64,000 nt of DNA from Ashinkailepas kermadecensis (Eukaryota > Arthropoda > Thecostraca > Neolepadidae): positions 352,501 to 416,500 of the forward strand of contig JAOTOM010005099.1 in NCBI GenBank assembly GCA_034440615.1, in the 5' to 3' direction. The position numbers and the translations under genes were made by a program. Positions 49,768 to 61,865 of the stretch are shown one piece after another. The notes under the pieces were generated by a model. The model was not told where the DNA came from. It did not search any database and saw only the letters and a list, made by a program, of their open reading frames with translations. How positions within the stretch are numbered: the first letter of the stretch is position 1; each line of letters starts with the position of its first letter.

Positions 49768-49798
<31 letters not shown>

Positions 49799-50216
49799 AG
49801 CAGCAGCAACAGCAGCAGCAGCAGCAGGGCTACCAGCAGCCGGCCGGCCACGAGCACGGCCTGCACGGGTTCTCGCCGATGCCGGCCGGCGGCGGCTACT
49901 CGCCGTACCAGCCGGCCTCCAGCCAGGAGAGCGACTACCCGGCCACCTCGTCGTTCCAGCCGAGCTACACGCTGCTGCTCAGCTCGCAGGCGTCCGGCCA
50001 CCTGGCCGACGCCAAGGCGGCGCTCAACGGCCGCGCCGCCGCCGACTACTACGCCGGCGGCGAGCCGGCCGGCTTCGGCGGCGGCGGCGGCGGCGACTGG
50101 GCGGCGCCCGAGCGGCGCCTGTACGAGCCCGCTTACGGCGGCGAGTACAGGCTGCAGGGCTACCGGCCGACCGGCCACGACGACGCCGATGAGGACGTCT
50201 TCCTCAGCCCGACAAT
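48892..50216 (+). CDS. Exon C: Pro/Gln-rich region of a TRERF1/MIDEAS-like corepressor
   Basis: A 1,325-bp exon gives 441 codons plus two bases. It starts with DLKIATPDKLRRHSDSDHF and a basic stretch MKRPLSLYMSDKSHKR, then an acidic, Leu-rich part (residues about 40-100). A run of exactly 20 Pro follows at residues 148-167, a Ser/Pro/His-rich part at about 175-240, and exactly 20 Gln at residues 293-312 (CAG with three CAA interruptions). Tyr/Gly/Ala-rich sequence ends in DEDVFLSPT. Codon third positions are strongly G/C. The acceptor CCGGCAG has an in-frame TGA 13-15 bases upstream. The donor is ACAAT/GTGAGT, with a TGA directly beyond, so the open frame ends exactly at the splice site. The ATG at 48952 could be mistaken for a start, but the frame opens at the acceptor. 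This composition fits a disordered transcriptional regulator. I know no close match to the N-terminal part; the family call comes from exon D, which joins in phase. Confidence 0.82.
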
Positions 50217-51559
50217 GTGAGTGGCCGCGGTCGCGGCCGCGGCGGCGCGGTGTCGCGCGGCGGAGGTAGTCCGATGAGCCGCCTCGGCCCGATAATGCGA
50301 GGAAGGTAGCCCGAGTCTCCCCGCCGTGTAATGTGAAGACGGTGCATTGAGATCGCCTGCTTGTGTATTTTGAATAGTGGATCTGACCTCCTCATTCGCA
50401 TAGTGTGGGGTGGATGTGACTACCTCATTCCCATGGTGCGGGGTAGGTAAGGCAACTGTTTCGATCTCGTAATATCGGAAAGGTAATTTGAGCTTCCCCA
50501 CTTAAAGTATGAGTATCGTCACGGCCTATCTTGAAGCATGTGTTCAACGGCCCGTTTGGGTCCTTTCTGGAAGCAAAGGGGATGGGCTTCCCTCTAGACC
50601 CGCCGCTGGGGGTGAAGGGCGACGGTGAGACGTGATTTATTGAGTAAGATACTGATGCTCCACAGCGGCTAAGACTTTCCGTGGTAGGAATCGGCAAGCA
50701 GTTTCACGTGACAAAGGGTGCATACAGGTGGCAGTCATGTTTGGCCATCATGTTTCCTGTCGAGATGATGCAGCAGAGAGGAGAAGGTGGGCCATACGGC
50801 ACGCGACCACCGCAGTGTCTGCGGAAGACAAGGGGATGGGGTCCCACGTCACGTGACCACAATAGGCTGCTGAGGAACGGGAAGGGGTTCCACGTTACAC
50901 GAACACAGCAGGCTGTCCGCGCAGCTGTCTGGAAGAGGGAAGACACGTGTTCGTGATATGACCACGTGACTCGTCTTCGCAGCACTCCACCTGCTGACAG
51001 ATTGGTTAATGCTGACGAACAAGCTGTTTATGAATGATGGTGGTTAATTTCGGCTTGTGCTCCGCGCTAGTCCTCTCAGTTTCTACTAGTCAGCTTAGCT
51101 CGCCTAGGCGTGCCCACCATACTGCTCAACTATTAAATTCCATCATATCCTATCATACTCCACGGTAGTCCGTCGATTTAAACAGGGAATTTTATCAGCA
51201 ATGTCAAATATATGTATTCAGGCTAAGTATTCAGGCTATGCGATGAATCGGTTGTGGTGGTCGTCTATATTATGTGACCGTCAGGTCTTGCGATTTCCAG
51301 GCCATGAGTTGGTTTTCGTCATGCGATCCTCCATACCACGTGATCTTTCAGTCGATATAGTCACTCAGACCGTGTGATCCTCCAGGTCATGTGATACTTC
51401 AGGCAATATCTCCAGGTGATGCGATTGTCCAGGTCATGTTACTATAGGTGGCTATGTGCCATGTGCTATGTAATGTTGAAGGTATTCCTAGGTGCAGATT
51501 GGTATCCCTGTAGTTATACGTGACTGCCTACAAAGTACTTATCTTCATTTAAGCGCTTT

Positions 51560-52180
51560 CCCGACCCAGATATACCATAGCCATTCCCACTGTTGATCCC
51601 AATCGTATGAAGCTCCAAAATTGTAGCGAGTTTTATCTGGTCCTGCAGTCGAAGTTGATGATTCGAATTGTCGCTTGCTAGGATGCTGTCTGACCCAATC
51701 AATACCAAGTTCCTGGCGTTTCCCGATGGCTCAACAACGTTCCGATTTGTGGCTACCCCACCCATTGATAATGGATTACTATTAGATCTTATTGTAAATA
51801 GCTGCGCTTCTTTTGTGACGAATGTCCATGTTATTCCCTGCACCTACTGCGACCATTTCTTTGTCTGTGCTGACGTTGTAGTGGCTGGAATATGTATCCA
51901 GTCGTCGTTCGTTTATGCTACGAGGCCTCGCCAGTTGGATATTCCTCGATGCTGATCTTCACTATTTTGACTGATTGGAGCAGGACGTTCACGTGCATGG
52001 AAACAGCCGATGGATGTTCTCCTTTCTTCACATGCTCCTCCTTATTCCTGTATTGGCGTGTTAAGCGTTTCAATCTCTCTGTGTTCTTGCGTGCCCTTGC
52101 GTTCAAGTTCGCCATGGGACTCATGGGTGTCCAGGTGGTCTTCTTGTCCACGAAGGTTGGACCCTGAGTTCCTGACACTT
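51560..52180 (+). pseudogene. LINE endonuclease (AP-type) relic
   Basis: The plus frame from 51668 includes RFVATPPIDNGLLLDLIVN, then SFVTNVHVIPCTYCDHFFV. This fits the C-terminal part of the endonuclease of non-LTR elements (TRxx...LLDLIxxN...V.P...SDH, where SDH is catalytic; here CDH). Later sequence is frameshifted. Together with the RT piece at 53.03 kb, in the same strand and order, it forms one decayed LINE. Confidence 0.5.
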
Positions 52181-53021
52181 GACACACACATGAAGTCCAC
52201 TAGGAGGGACGATATTGGGCATGATGTCGCCAGATTAGCCGACGTGGTTTTCATCTACTCGGAACCTTTATCGGACTATTGGATGAAGCGGTCCGCAAAA
52301 CCTGTCGCACCCAAGGCCATCTCATTGAGTTCACAAATATTTTGACGGTATCGCTCCCACCAATTTCTGGTGAGATATGAGCCCGGGGAATCTCTCATGC
52401 AGGCTTCCCAAAAGAGAATCACATTCCTTCCACACCAAACCTGTGCCCCTTCGGCTGTCTTTGTTCTTCGCTATTATGCTATTGTTTACGTATGTATGTC
52501 TACGGTCATGCGTTATTTGTATACATCTATGTCGTATATGTATATGTATGTTATGTACGTTGTATGTCTACGGGGTTGCAGCTCTGATCGTATTGACCTG
52601 CTGTTAAAGCAAATGTTTCATGTTATCGGCCTGGTCATCCAGCACATTATCCACACCTATCTTTCAGCATGTTACATTTCTATCTTCTGAAAGGGGACAT
52701 CCTTTACAAAGTCTGGCAGCGAATCTGAAGCCTCTATTTTATTCCATCTTTTGCTCTATTTTACCTGGGTTATTCCATCTCTTCTAAATTAATTGAAACA
52801 GTGTTCCAATGCTCCAGGACAACCAACGTGCATCTGTGCTTGTTCCCTCGGCTCGTTTTCCGGTCCCGTCTTTCTACGGAAACTGTTCTGCTCGCTCTCA
52901 GTTACCGACATCCTGTCCGTTGTCGGGGGCACCAGGAGCGACGCTTCTCCGTCTGCCTGACATCACCGACATCCTGTCCGTTGTCGGGGCGGTGTCCGCC
53001 TGACATCACCGACATCCTGCT

Positions 53022-53489
53022 TTGAGGCCAGTTCTCCGTCTGCCTGACATCACCGAATGCTTTGAGGCCATTGACCACGCTAAGCTCCTGTCCAAATTCC
53101 AAGATTACTGTTTTGATCCAACGAGGTTTCTCTCTTATTTTCATGGTCATAATCAGTCCGTTCGTACTGCTGATGGGCGTGGGAAGAAACACCCATCAGG
53201 GGCACGTGTTAACGACATCGACGTGTTCCAAGGTTTCTCGTTCATCCGCTTCTTTTTCATTTTTTTGCCAGTGACATTTCTGCGCATGCAGGCGACAGGA
53301 GCTCATGCAGACACATACAGACGAAAAGAAATGATCACCACCCTTGAACGAGCCGTAGCTCCTCTAGACACCTGGTTCCACTTTCCTGGCTTAAGGCTTG
53401 TTTCCAACATTGCTGAGCTCATCAATCATGGTTCCCTTCAGAACTTGTCAGGATCTACTCTATGCATGTCTGGTTTCGTGAGAACTTAG
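53022..53489 (+). pseudogene. LINE reverse-transcriptase relic
   Basis: The frame reads LPDITECFEAIDHAKLLSKF (motif A, catalytic Asp kept), then HGHNQSVRTADGRG, VNDIDVFQGFSF (motif B, normally QGSxLGP), GAHADTYRRKEMITTLERAV (in place of YADDT, motif C damaged) and LDTWFHFPGLRLVSNIAELI (the region after motif C, normally NxxKTE). It is uninterrupted for about 155 residues but carries damaged motifs, so it is an old, non-functional insertion. The 52.9-53.0 kb part has three copies of a short CATCACCGACATCCTG repeat. Confidence 0.75.
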
Positions 53490-53930
53490 CATACGAAAGC
53501 CTCACTATTAAAGACCGTGCCGTTATTTTCTATGAGTATATGGTGTGGTATTCCCACGTCTGCAATGTGGTTTAAAATAACATCACATCCAGACCAAAAA
53601 GCGGCAATTGAAGGTCATTCATACTAGCTGTGTTTTATTAGCAGGTACCCATTTCCTGGGTGCACTGTTATATACCTACCGAAGTGCCGAGGATGTCAAC
53701 AAAAACTAAATATCTGACTTGAGATGTAAATAATTGTCCTGTTATGTACCGCCTGCCACTCAACTTTCCGAATTTGGCCACACCGATCCCTCATGTACGC
53801 TACTTCTTGGCTAGTGTTGGTGATGCCTCGCAGGGGGAACTATCCGCGCAGAATCGAACTCTAAAACTGCACTATTCGTCGTTCCTGGCAGGTGTCCATT
53901 TGATAACATTTCCCATGTATGAATGGCTAA

Positions 53931-54043
53931 ACACATCGCCCGTCAGCCGTGCCTGCTAAACACATCACCCGTCAGCCGTGCCTGCTAAACACATCACCCG
54001 TCAGCCGTGCCTGCTAAACACATCGCCCGTCAGCCGTGCCTGC
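53931..54043. repeat. 30-bp minisatellite, about 4 copies
   Basis: Units share CACATCACCCGTCAGCCGTG and CCTGCTAAA. Confidence 0.9.
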
Positions 54044-54779
54044 GTTGATCACGTGACCTATCGACGAAATTCGACGTCACGTAGAACCAGATGCGCGCGT
54101 TTCTCCACTTCCGGTCAACTCTGACCTCGTGGTCTGTGCCACCAGTCTGTGCCACCAGTCTGTGCCACCAGTCATGTGCCACCAGTCAGGACACTCCTCT
54201 GGCGCTGCCACGCGTGAGAACTGAAATTGGTAAATGCCGATTTAAAAAAACATCGTTCAGCTTTTTAACAAGCTACCTGCGGAAGTGCGTGTGTGCACAC
54301 TGCCTATTTTTGGAACTCAAATTTGCTGTTTCACCGACGCATGATTTAGCTTGAGTGCACATTTATACATTTGTAGCTTCTGTCATAACTTGTGTGTTTT
54401 ATTTGATACTGCGAGTGATGTTACTCTAACAGCTTACCTGGCAGTCTGTCTCGGCAATGGAATATTAGATATTGTATCGTAGAGTGTCTTATTTGTCAAT
54501 TAATGCGTGCGCACACGCCCATGATCCTCCGGATCATGCGGTCCTTCATGCCATGTGATCCTCCGGATCATGCGGTCCTTCATGCCATGTGACCCTCCCG
54601 GTCATGCATTCCTTCAGGTTATGTGATCTTCTCGACCATACGATCCTCCAAGTTATATAATCCGCCCCGGAAAAATAGTAGCCACACTCCATGTCATAGG
54701 AAGACCAACTGTATCTCCGTGGCTTTCCCAACCTGGCTGATTATGCGATCAGCAGCACCATGTTTATCGCGCTAAGCCT

Positions 54780-54962
54780 CGTGACTCTCTTGTCGCATGA
54801 CGGCGAACCGAGCCAGTGCCCACCTTGACCTTCCACAGCCTGTCGTCGACTTGACACTGAGCCTCGTGACTCTCTTGTCGCATGACGGCGAACCGAGCCA
54901 TTGCCCATCTTGACCTGCCACAGCCTGGCGTTGACCTGACACTGCGCCTCGTGACCCGGCAG
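54780..54962. repeat. 85-bp tandem repeat running into the exon D acceptor
   Basis: Units beginning CGTGACTCTCTTGTCGCATG stand at 54780 and 54865. A third begins at 54950 (CGTGACCC) and breaks into the acceptor CGGCAG. Each unit ends in TTGACxTGACACTG-like sequence, a good branch-point candidate. Confidence 0.85.
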
Positions 54963-55240
54963 GCTCGAAGGCGGCCCCATGCGGCACCGCAAGAAGCGTC
55001 CGGCGCCGCTGTTCATCCCGGCGCAGGTGCACAGCCACCAGTACCAGTCGAGCCTGCGCTCGCCGGCGCTGTATGACCCGACGGCGCCGGCGGCGCGCGC
55101 CACGCCGCCCTACACGGCGCCGCCCATGCTGCCGCCCAGCCGGCCCGGCCCGGGCCTCTACTGGAACCTGCTGCCGCCCGCTGCGCCCGGCCTGCCCCGC
55201 TCGGCGCCCGCCCAGCCGCGCTACCCGGGCGTGCGCAGAA
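54963..55240 (+). CDS. Exon D: conserved pre-ELM2 block of a TRERF1/MIDEAS-like corepressor
   Basis: A 278-bp exon begins with one base that completes the ATG codon split from exon C, then encodes 92 residues and one base. Seen in order: a basic RHRKKRPAP, PLFIPAQ, YQSSLRSPALYD, PPYTAPPMLPPS, GLYWNLLPP, then a Pro-rich end at YPGVRR. From family knowledge, this order of motifs (PLFIPP, YQS-LRSP, PPYTPPPMLSP, GSGL) lies shortly before the ELM2 domain in vertebrate TRERF1 and MIDEAS. Those proteins scaffold HDAC1/2 with DNTTIP1 in the MiDAC complex in the nucleus. I infer that this is an invertebrate member. The acceptor CCCGGCAG is preceded by an in-frame TGA, and the donor is AGAA/GTGAGT. ELM2 and SANT exons should follow; I did not find them before base 64000. 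The acceptor sits inside the last, partial copy of an 85-bp tandem repeat. Confidence 0.8.
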
Positions 55241-57637
55241 GTGAGTGTCCGGGCGGCGGCGGAGGCGCCGCTGCCGCTGCTTCCGCCGCTGCCGTCACCC
55301 TCGCTGACGTTATTGTTGTCGTCGTCACCGGTGGGCTGTCACTGGCAGCGTTGCGGCTCTGCGCTCGGTGAAGCCGACTGGCGTCGCACTCGCCACAGTC
55401 GCACACAGTCTTCTCGTGGGCCGAGTTGCGCTCGTCGTGTTTGCGTCGCTCGATGTGGTCACGGCTGCCGTGGTTAGCCGCACGTTTGTGGCCGGGCGTG
55501 AGGTGTTGCAGCGCCTTCAGGGCGTCAGCACCGGGGGGCTTTGGCCGAGATACCCGCGTCGTTGCGAGCGCATGGGGAGGCAGGGGCTGGCGCTGCCGCC
55601 GGCGCTGTCCCGTCTCGCTCAGCGTCGGGCCGTTCGCATTGATAGCGGCTGTCACGGCTCCCGAGATACTCCCGGCGGGGCGGCTCCCGAGATACGCGAA
55701 CCGCCGCCTTCTCCCCTCAGCAGCTGCCGCGCCCGCTCTACCCCGCCGCCCTGACTGTCTCCCCTGTTGCCGTCTCTCCACTATTCACGGTTCTCGCCTC
55801 TCTCACTGTCCCCTGCTCTCGCCGTTCTCGCTATCCTTGCTCCCACCGTTCCCATCCTCTCATCGTTCGCACTATCTCCTGCTCTCGCCGGTCTCACTGC
55901 TGCCTTTGCCGTCCCCTGCTCTCGCCACTCCCACTGTCACCTGCTCTCCGTCGCTCTCCATCCCCTTCGCGTTCCTGCTACTTTGCATGTCCCGTTGCTA
56001 TTTCGTCGTCCGGCTGCTGCCACATCCCACAGTTGTTTCCCCTCCTCTCCCCTCCCCTCCTCCGCAATCCAATTTCTTCGCAGCTGCCCTTCCCCGCAAC
56101 ACTTCCCCTTCGCAGCTGCCCTTTCTCGGCCAGGTCTTCACAAAACCATATGCAGACCAGCAACGTTGCTGTCACCATGCCCTAGCCCCCTGCCACCCAC
56201 CACCAGTGGCCAGTTGAGAATTATCGTGGGAACTGGGCGGGCGATTGCTCTTCCCCCGAGGATGGAGCGGCAGAATGTTGCAACGGTGTACCGCAGTACC
56301 GGACGTCCCGGCATGGAGATCCGCATCGTTGATTGTCTCCGGCACATCTGCGAGTGCCCACGCCGAGCCCCCTCCCTCCTCATCTTCCTTCTCCCATCCC
56401 CTCCCCCGCGCACACGAGAACTCTCCCCGGAATTGTCACAGTAGTCGCAGAATAACGGCAGTGATTGGGAACGAAATAACGCGTATGTGCTTACGTCACC
56501 GGCCGTGGTCGTACACAGGCCGCTTATTCGATGAGTGACCAAACAACCGGCACCACCGCATCAGATAGCGTCCATTCTGAACATCTTAAGTCACCTCGGT
56601 TTTCCGCCACCGCGGGCAGCCCGGCACAAAGACGGGAATTTATCCTTGCACTTTCATTTTCCCATGTTTCCTTTCCGAACTACGCGCCGGTGACCGCGCG
56701 GTGGCGATTTTTTCGGCGCGTTTTTTGCGCGGGGCCGAGCTTCACACAGCGCCGAGAGAGGCCAGCGTCCGAGATGCAGGAGCGCTCGCTGAGGTAATCT
56801 CCGACGACGCGCGGGAAAACGGCGCCCGGCCGCCGCCGCGGCGTCTCCTGCAGGCCGAAAGTGGGGCATTCCTGGCATAGCGCGCCCCGTCGCGGCGCCG
56901 CCGGTGTGCAGTGAACGGCCGGCAGAGAATGGCCGGGCCGGGTCGGCCACGTGTGCCGGCCTGCACGGACACGGCCCCGCACTGGCGGCCGCCGTCACCG
57001 GCCGGCCAGCTATCGCCGCGGCGTCGGCAGATCAGAGCGACGGCAGGTGGCCACCTCCCGCTCGGGAGGTGCCCGCTTCAAATACCATTGGAGGATATTA
57101 TAATATTAGTTTTCTTAGTATAAGCATTCGACGGACAGCGTAAAAAGCAAACCCTCCGGTCCCGCTCTCCCTTCCTTTTCTCACTGCTGATTACGACCTT
57201 GCCCTAAGATGTGCATTTTACGTGTCGCACATTTTATTTTATTTTAGATGTTCATTTTATCGGGGTCCCCTGGAGGGACGGAATCTGCGCGATCTCCTTC
57301 CATACAGTTATTGTGCCGACAGCCGCACAGGGGATGAAGGCTGACGTGAAGATGTGGACTGTGCATGCACTGTGCAGACCTCGCCGCCAGATGCGCCGGC
57401 CGGCATCGGTGTCCAGCGGGCGCGGCTCCGTGATGTGACCTGCGGTCCGTGGTGGAACCTCCGGCGTCCGGCGCGCCGCCGTCAGAACTCGGCGACCCAG
57501 CCAGCGGCGCGTGCTGTGACGGCGGATCGTAGCCGCGGTGTAATGGGCCGGGACACTGTTGCTTCACACCAGGACACGGTCGGTTCGGCGAACCGGCGTC
57601 GCGAATCGGTTTCACGAGCGATTTTCTGTTCGTTACG

Positions 57638-57658
57638 TGACGTCACCGGCTGACGTCA
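57638..57658. promoter_or_regulatory. Pair of full CRE octamers
   Basis: TGACGTCA occurs at 57638-57645 and again at 57651-57658, in a GC-rich part of the intron after exon D, followed by CGCCATTGCG. It may be an intronic or alternative promoter/enhancer; the evidence is the motif pair alone. Confidence 0.3.
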
Positions 57659-58076
57659 CGCGCCATTGCGTGCTGCAGCCGGCCCGGCGATTCTCGTCAA
57701 TAGCCGGGGCTCCGTTAGTGCTGCATTTGTTTCAGGGCCGGTAAAGCGGCGGTCGCGTTGCTGTTCGGCCGCGGTTCCAGTAGCCACACAGAATTGAATA
57801 CACTACCGTATTGCGCCTGCCCTCGGAATTGTCGCTCTTTGAAGCCAGGTCGCAAGCCAGTCTGCGGCCACGTCAGCACCCCGGATGCCGTGTATGGAGC
57901 CGCGCCGCCCAGCCGTATTTATTTATGCACGGGCGGCAGCGTCGTCCTCGGCCAAGACGCTGCCGCGCTTATCCACACCTCTTCAGAGAGTGAATGAGCA
58001 TGTCGGCCGATAATGGCCGACAAATATTTACGGTGCGGCGGCAGTCGATTGATGTTCGACTTCGGGTGTCTCGACC

Positions 58077-58245
58077 GGATGTCGGAGCCAAGTGCACTCG
58101 GACCGTCGTAGCGTCGCCATCCACATCTGCGTGTGGCCGGATGTCTGAGCCAAGTGCACTCGGACCGTCGTAGCGTCGCCATCCACATCTGCGTGTGGCC
58201 GGATGTCGGAGCCAAGTGCACTCGGACCGTCGTGGCGTGCGCCTC
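58077..58245. repeat. 62-bp tandem repeat, about 2.7 copies
   Basis: Units share GAGCCAAGTGCACTCGGACC and CCATCCACATCTGCGTGTGG. Confidence 0.9.
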
Positions 58246-59384
58246 ACGGCTACACATTTGACCACTTGAGTGAATGGCCTGTGTCCAGATCGTTAAACAC
58301 CGACACACCATTTACACACGGAAAATGCTGTTTTAGTATCCCGGTCTTTGCGACCAGTGACACGACGTACAATTCAAACTTACTCGCAATGCAGACAAGG
58401 CCGAATTTGTATTTGCCCTACGCTTTCGTCCTGAGTACACGCTGACGGAATGCTGGTAAACGTGTACCGTGGAAAACGACAAGCTGTGGAGCTGGCTGCG
58501 TCGCTCGGTACTGCAATGTCGCGACAAGCGTTGTCACTTTGGTGTGGGCCGCTGGAATGTCTGCATTTCGCGGTCTTCGGGAAATGCTTACCACCAAAGG
58601 CGCACACAGTGGCCACGCTGGTGTCTTTTTTTGTGCGATTGCCTCGTCGGTTTAAGTTGCTTGCCGCCAGGCCTTCGACGCTCGCCACTATTGTTCGATT
58701 TATCTGTGTGCTTGGTGGTACAATTGTGTACAAGTGATTTTGTAGTACCTTTGCGTGCAAAATATTCGCTTAATATTTCACCTTTGTGATGGCTTCATCC
58801 CCACTGCGGAAAATCCTGGTCGAGTGCCTGCCTATGACACTGAGGTATAGTTTTGTCTTAATTCCATTCAAATTCTATTAAATTTTGTCTTCGGCTTGCC
58901 CAGCGTGTCCATTATGCACTAAAATGTTTCGGTGACCTCTTCCGAGTGTGGTCTCGAAATGTTCTCCAACCGGAGGCCAAATCTGGGGTCGCAGCTCGCG
59001 TTCGTGAGCATCGACATTGCGCACGTTGTCCGTAAGCTGGTCTGCCACTGTAGCCGTGTTCCCAGAATTGTTCCCAAATTTCGTGCGAAGCTGAATCGTG
59101 TCATATTACATTAAATCGTCGGGCATTTTTACCTGTGCTCTCATCCAACGTGACGAATTTTTCGGCCGGTTAGCCTCCGTTGTCATGTACCGGGCTGGAT
59201 TTGAATTGATGATTAGGTTATTTTTCCGAAGTCGAGGACGCAGGTGTTGCTCCAGGAACCATTGCTGCCAAGCCGGACCCACTCCCGGGAATGGTACACG
59301 TGGCCCACATGCAACCGAACAGCCGACTCTGCTGGGAACCACTGGCGGCGCCACAGCGTCACCTGCCGTCACCTGGCACCAGCC

Positions 59385-60318
59385 GCGCCCGGACAGGACG
59401 GGGGCCAGTCTCACCCGGAGAACATGACCGCACCGTTGGGGCTGCTCCGCCCCGGGGCAGGACGAGGGTGCGCCCGGACAGGACGGGGGCCAGTCTCACC
59501 CGGAGAACATGACCGCACCGTTGGGGCTGCTCCGCCCCGGGGCAGGACGAGGGTGCGCCCGACAGGACGGGGGCCAGTCTCACCCGGAGAACATGACCGC
59601 ACCGTTGTGGCTGCTCCGCCCCGGGGCAGGACGAGGGTGCGCCCGGACAGGACGGGGGCCAGTCTCACCCGGAGAACATAACCGCACCGTTGGGGCTGCT
59701 CCGCCCCGGGGCAGGACGAGGGTGCGCCCGGACAGGACGGGGGCCAGTCTCACCCGGAGAACATGACCGCACCGTTGGGGCTGCTCTGCCCCGGGGCAGG
59801 ACGAGGGTGCGCCCGGACAGGACGGGGGCAGTCTCACCCGGAGAACATGACCGCACCGTTGGGGCTGCTCCGCCCCGGGGCAGGACGAGGGTGCGCCCGG
59901 ACAGGACGGGGGCCAGTCTCACCCGGAGAACATGACCGCACCGTTGGGGCTGCTCCGCCCCGGGGCAGGACGAGGGTGCGCCCGGACAGGACGGGGGCCA
60001 GTCTCACCCGGAGAACATGACCGCACCGTTGGGGCTGCTCTGCCCCGGGGCAGCACGAGGGTGCGCCCGGACAGGACGGGTGCCAGTCTCACCCGGAGAA
60101 CATGACCGCACCGTTGGGGCTGCTCTGCCCCGGGGCAGCACGAGGGTGCGCCCGGACAGGACGGGTGCCAGTCTCACCCGGAGAACATGACCGCACCGTT
60201 GGGGCTGCTCTGCCCCGGGGCAGCACGAGGGTGCGCCCGGACAGGACGGGGGCCAGTCTCACCCGGAGAACATGACCACACCGTTGGGGCTGCTCTGCCC
60301 CGGGGCAGCACGAGGGTC
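59385..60318. repeat. 85-bp minisatellite, about 11 copies
   Basis: Units share GGCCAGTCTCACCCGGAGAA and CCGCACCGTTGGGGCTGCTC. The right-hand copies carry TCTGCCCC and CAGCACG variants, so the array has two subtypes. Frame-long readings on both strands are artefacts. Confidence 0.95.
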
Positions 60319-60523
60319 AGATCTAGCCGGGGAGAGTGGTGGAGGACGAGGCGGTGGTGGCCGGCGGTGTCCTGTTCTTGTGCAGTCACAGCTGGCGAGT
60401 GCCGACCGGCTCTGGTAAGGCACAACCTCAGGAGCCTCTGGTCTCTGGTAATCTGCTTTCGGCCCAGGTAGGAGTGTGCCGGGGTCCAGCATGCCGTCTG
60501 TACGGCCGGTCTTATGCTCTGTG

Positions 60524-60630
60524 AACAGACAAGACGTCAGATGTGCTCTGTGAACAGACAAGACGTCAGATGTGCTCTGTGAACAGACTAGACGTCAGAT
60601 GTGCTCTGTGAGCAGACAAGACGTCATATG
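60524..60630. repeat. 29-bp minisatellite, about 4 copies
   Basis: Units share GTGCTCTGTGAACAGACAAG and ACGTCAGAT. Confidence 0.9.
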
Positions 60631-61394
60631 TGCGAGGCTGGTATTGTGCTCGCAGTGGTCTGTCACCCGGCTCTAACATGATGACAGCAGTGCGATGCCT
60701 TGTCATGCATGTGATGCGTTAGCTTTTCATTGCTTGAAACGTGTGGTTACGGGAATAGCCGGAAAAGAATCAATTTCGCTCCACCACTTCGATGACCGGC
60801 AATAAATGTCGCTCCGCCAATTGTCCAGCGCCGCCGACCAGCATTCCACCAGGAAAAAAACAGTAGCGGATAGTTTGCCTGGAGGCATAATGTTCTGGAT
60901 GACAATACGAGTTTGACCTTCGAACACTCGTCAGGTGTTTTTTTTTAATAATAGATACTTGGATTTCAATAACTGAGGATCGTCTTTGAATTATATTTCC
61001 TGGCAATAAAGTATGCCTAGATTGTGTCTAAATCGGGGAGGTGGCCAGAAATTGTCCAAGGGGGGCGCAGATTTTGCAAATGGGATCCGGAGTATGTGCA
61101 CAATTTGTAAAGTCTTCGGATTTCGGCCACTATAATTTTGAAAAGGGACTTTTTTCTCTGAAAAAAATGTTTTCTCTCTTTTCTGTAATCCTCAATGGAG
61201 GCCCAGATCGTTGGATCTCCTCCCTCCTGAAATTACCAGTAGACATGGTACTGTTATAAACCAAAAAATGCAGACCGCCTAAGCATGCATCTGGATGCAA
61301 GATGTGAAAACTTCATCGGTAAAAGGCATGAATTCAGTATTCGATAAGGGATAAGTAAACGTTTGTAAGCTATATGACCTGTGCAGTCAATGCG

Positions 61395-61865
61395 CCCCTA
61401 AACCACAAACGTTTGTAAGGGCCCGTGGACTATCGTAAGTGACCGCATGTATTCTTAGAGGCCCATGCATGTTCGTAAGGGCCCGCAGACGATCGTAGGG
61501 GTCCGTACATGTGTGTAAGGGCTCATAAACATTCGTTAATGTCCGTAGGTGTTCGTAATGTCCAGAAGGCTTTCGCATGGGCCCGGCCGTTGAGGTCCGT
61601 AGGTGCCTTTAGGCGTTCGTGACGGCCCGCAGACATTCGTAAGGGCTCGTAGAAGTTCGAAAGGACCCTTGAACGTTCGTAAGGACTCGTAGATGCTTGT
61701 AAGGTCCGGTGGACGTACTAAGGGTCAGTACAGCCCGTAAAGGCCCATGATTTTCCTAAAAGCCCCACAGACTCTCGTAAGGACCAGTTCGTAAGGTTCC
61801 GTAGACGTTTATAATATCCCGCAAGCATTCGTAAGGGCTCTAAGACGTTCTTAAGGGTTCGACAA
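61395..61865. repeat. Degenerate ~20-bp satellite-like repeat
   Basis: About 20 diverged copies of CGTTCGTAAGGGCCCGTAGA-like units. The spacing wanders between about 19 and 24 bp, so this is an old array. Confidence 0.7.

Larger units (their letters stand above)
50217..54962 (+). other. Predicted intron C-D (4.7 kb) carrying a degenerate LINE
   Basis: The intron runs from GTGAGT to CGGCAG. The joined codon is AT/G, and upstream in-frame stops at both ends make this the best supported junction of the window. It contains LINE relics from about 51560 to 53490, a 30-bp repeat at 53931-54043 and an 85-bp repeat that reaches the acceptor. The parts 50220-51550 and 54050-54760 hold only weak GTGATCCTCC-type repeats. 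Confidence 0.75.

Noticed and set aside
48871..50178. 435-residue open frame on the minus strand across exon C
   Set aside because: It is an Arg/Leu-rich mirror of GC-rich coding sequence. The plus frame has splice sites, in-frame stops at its edges and domain-like composition.
53744..53959. Short open frame MYRLPLNFPNLATPIPH
   Set aside because: It ends in the 30-bp repeat and shows no homology or splice evidence.
59385..60318. Repeated ORFs of about 85 residues with MRLAPVLSG-type starts
   Set aside because: The 85-bp unit repeats in shifted frames, giving identical peptides at regular offsets; no start or splice context.
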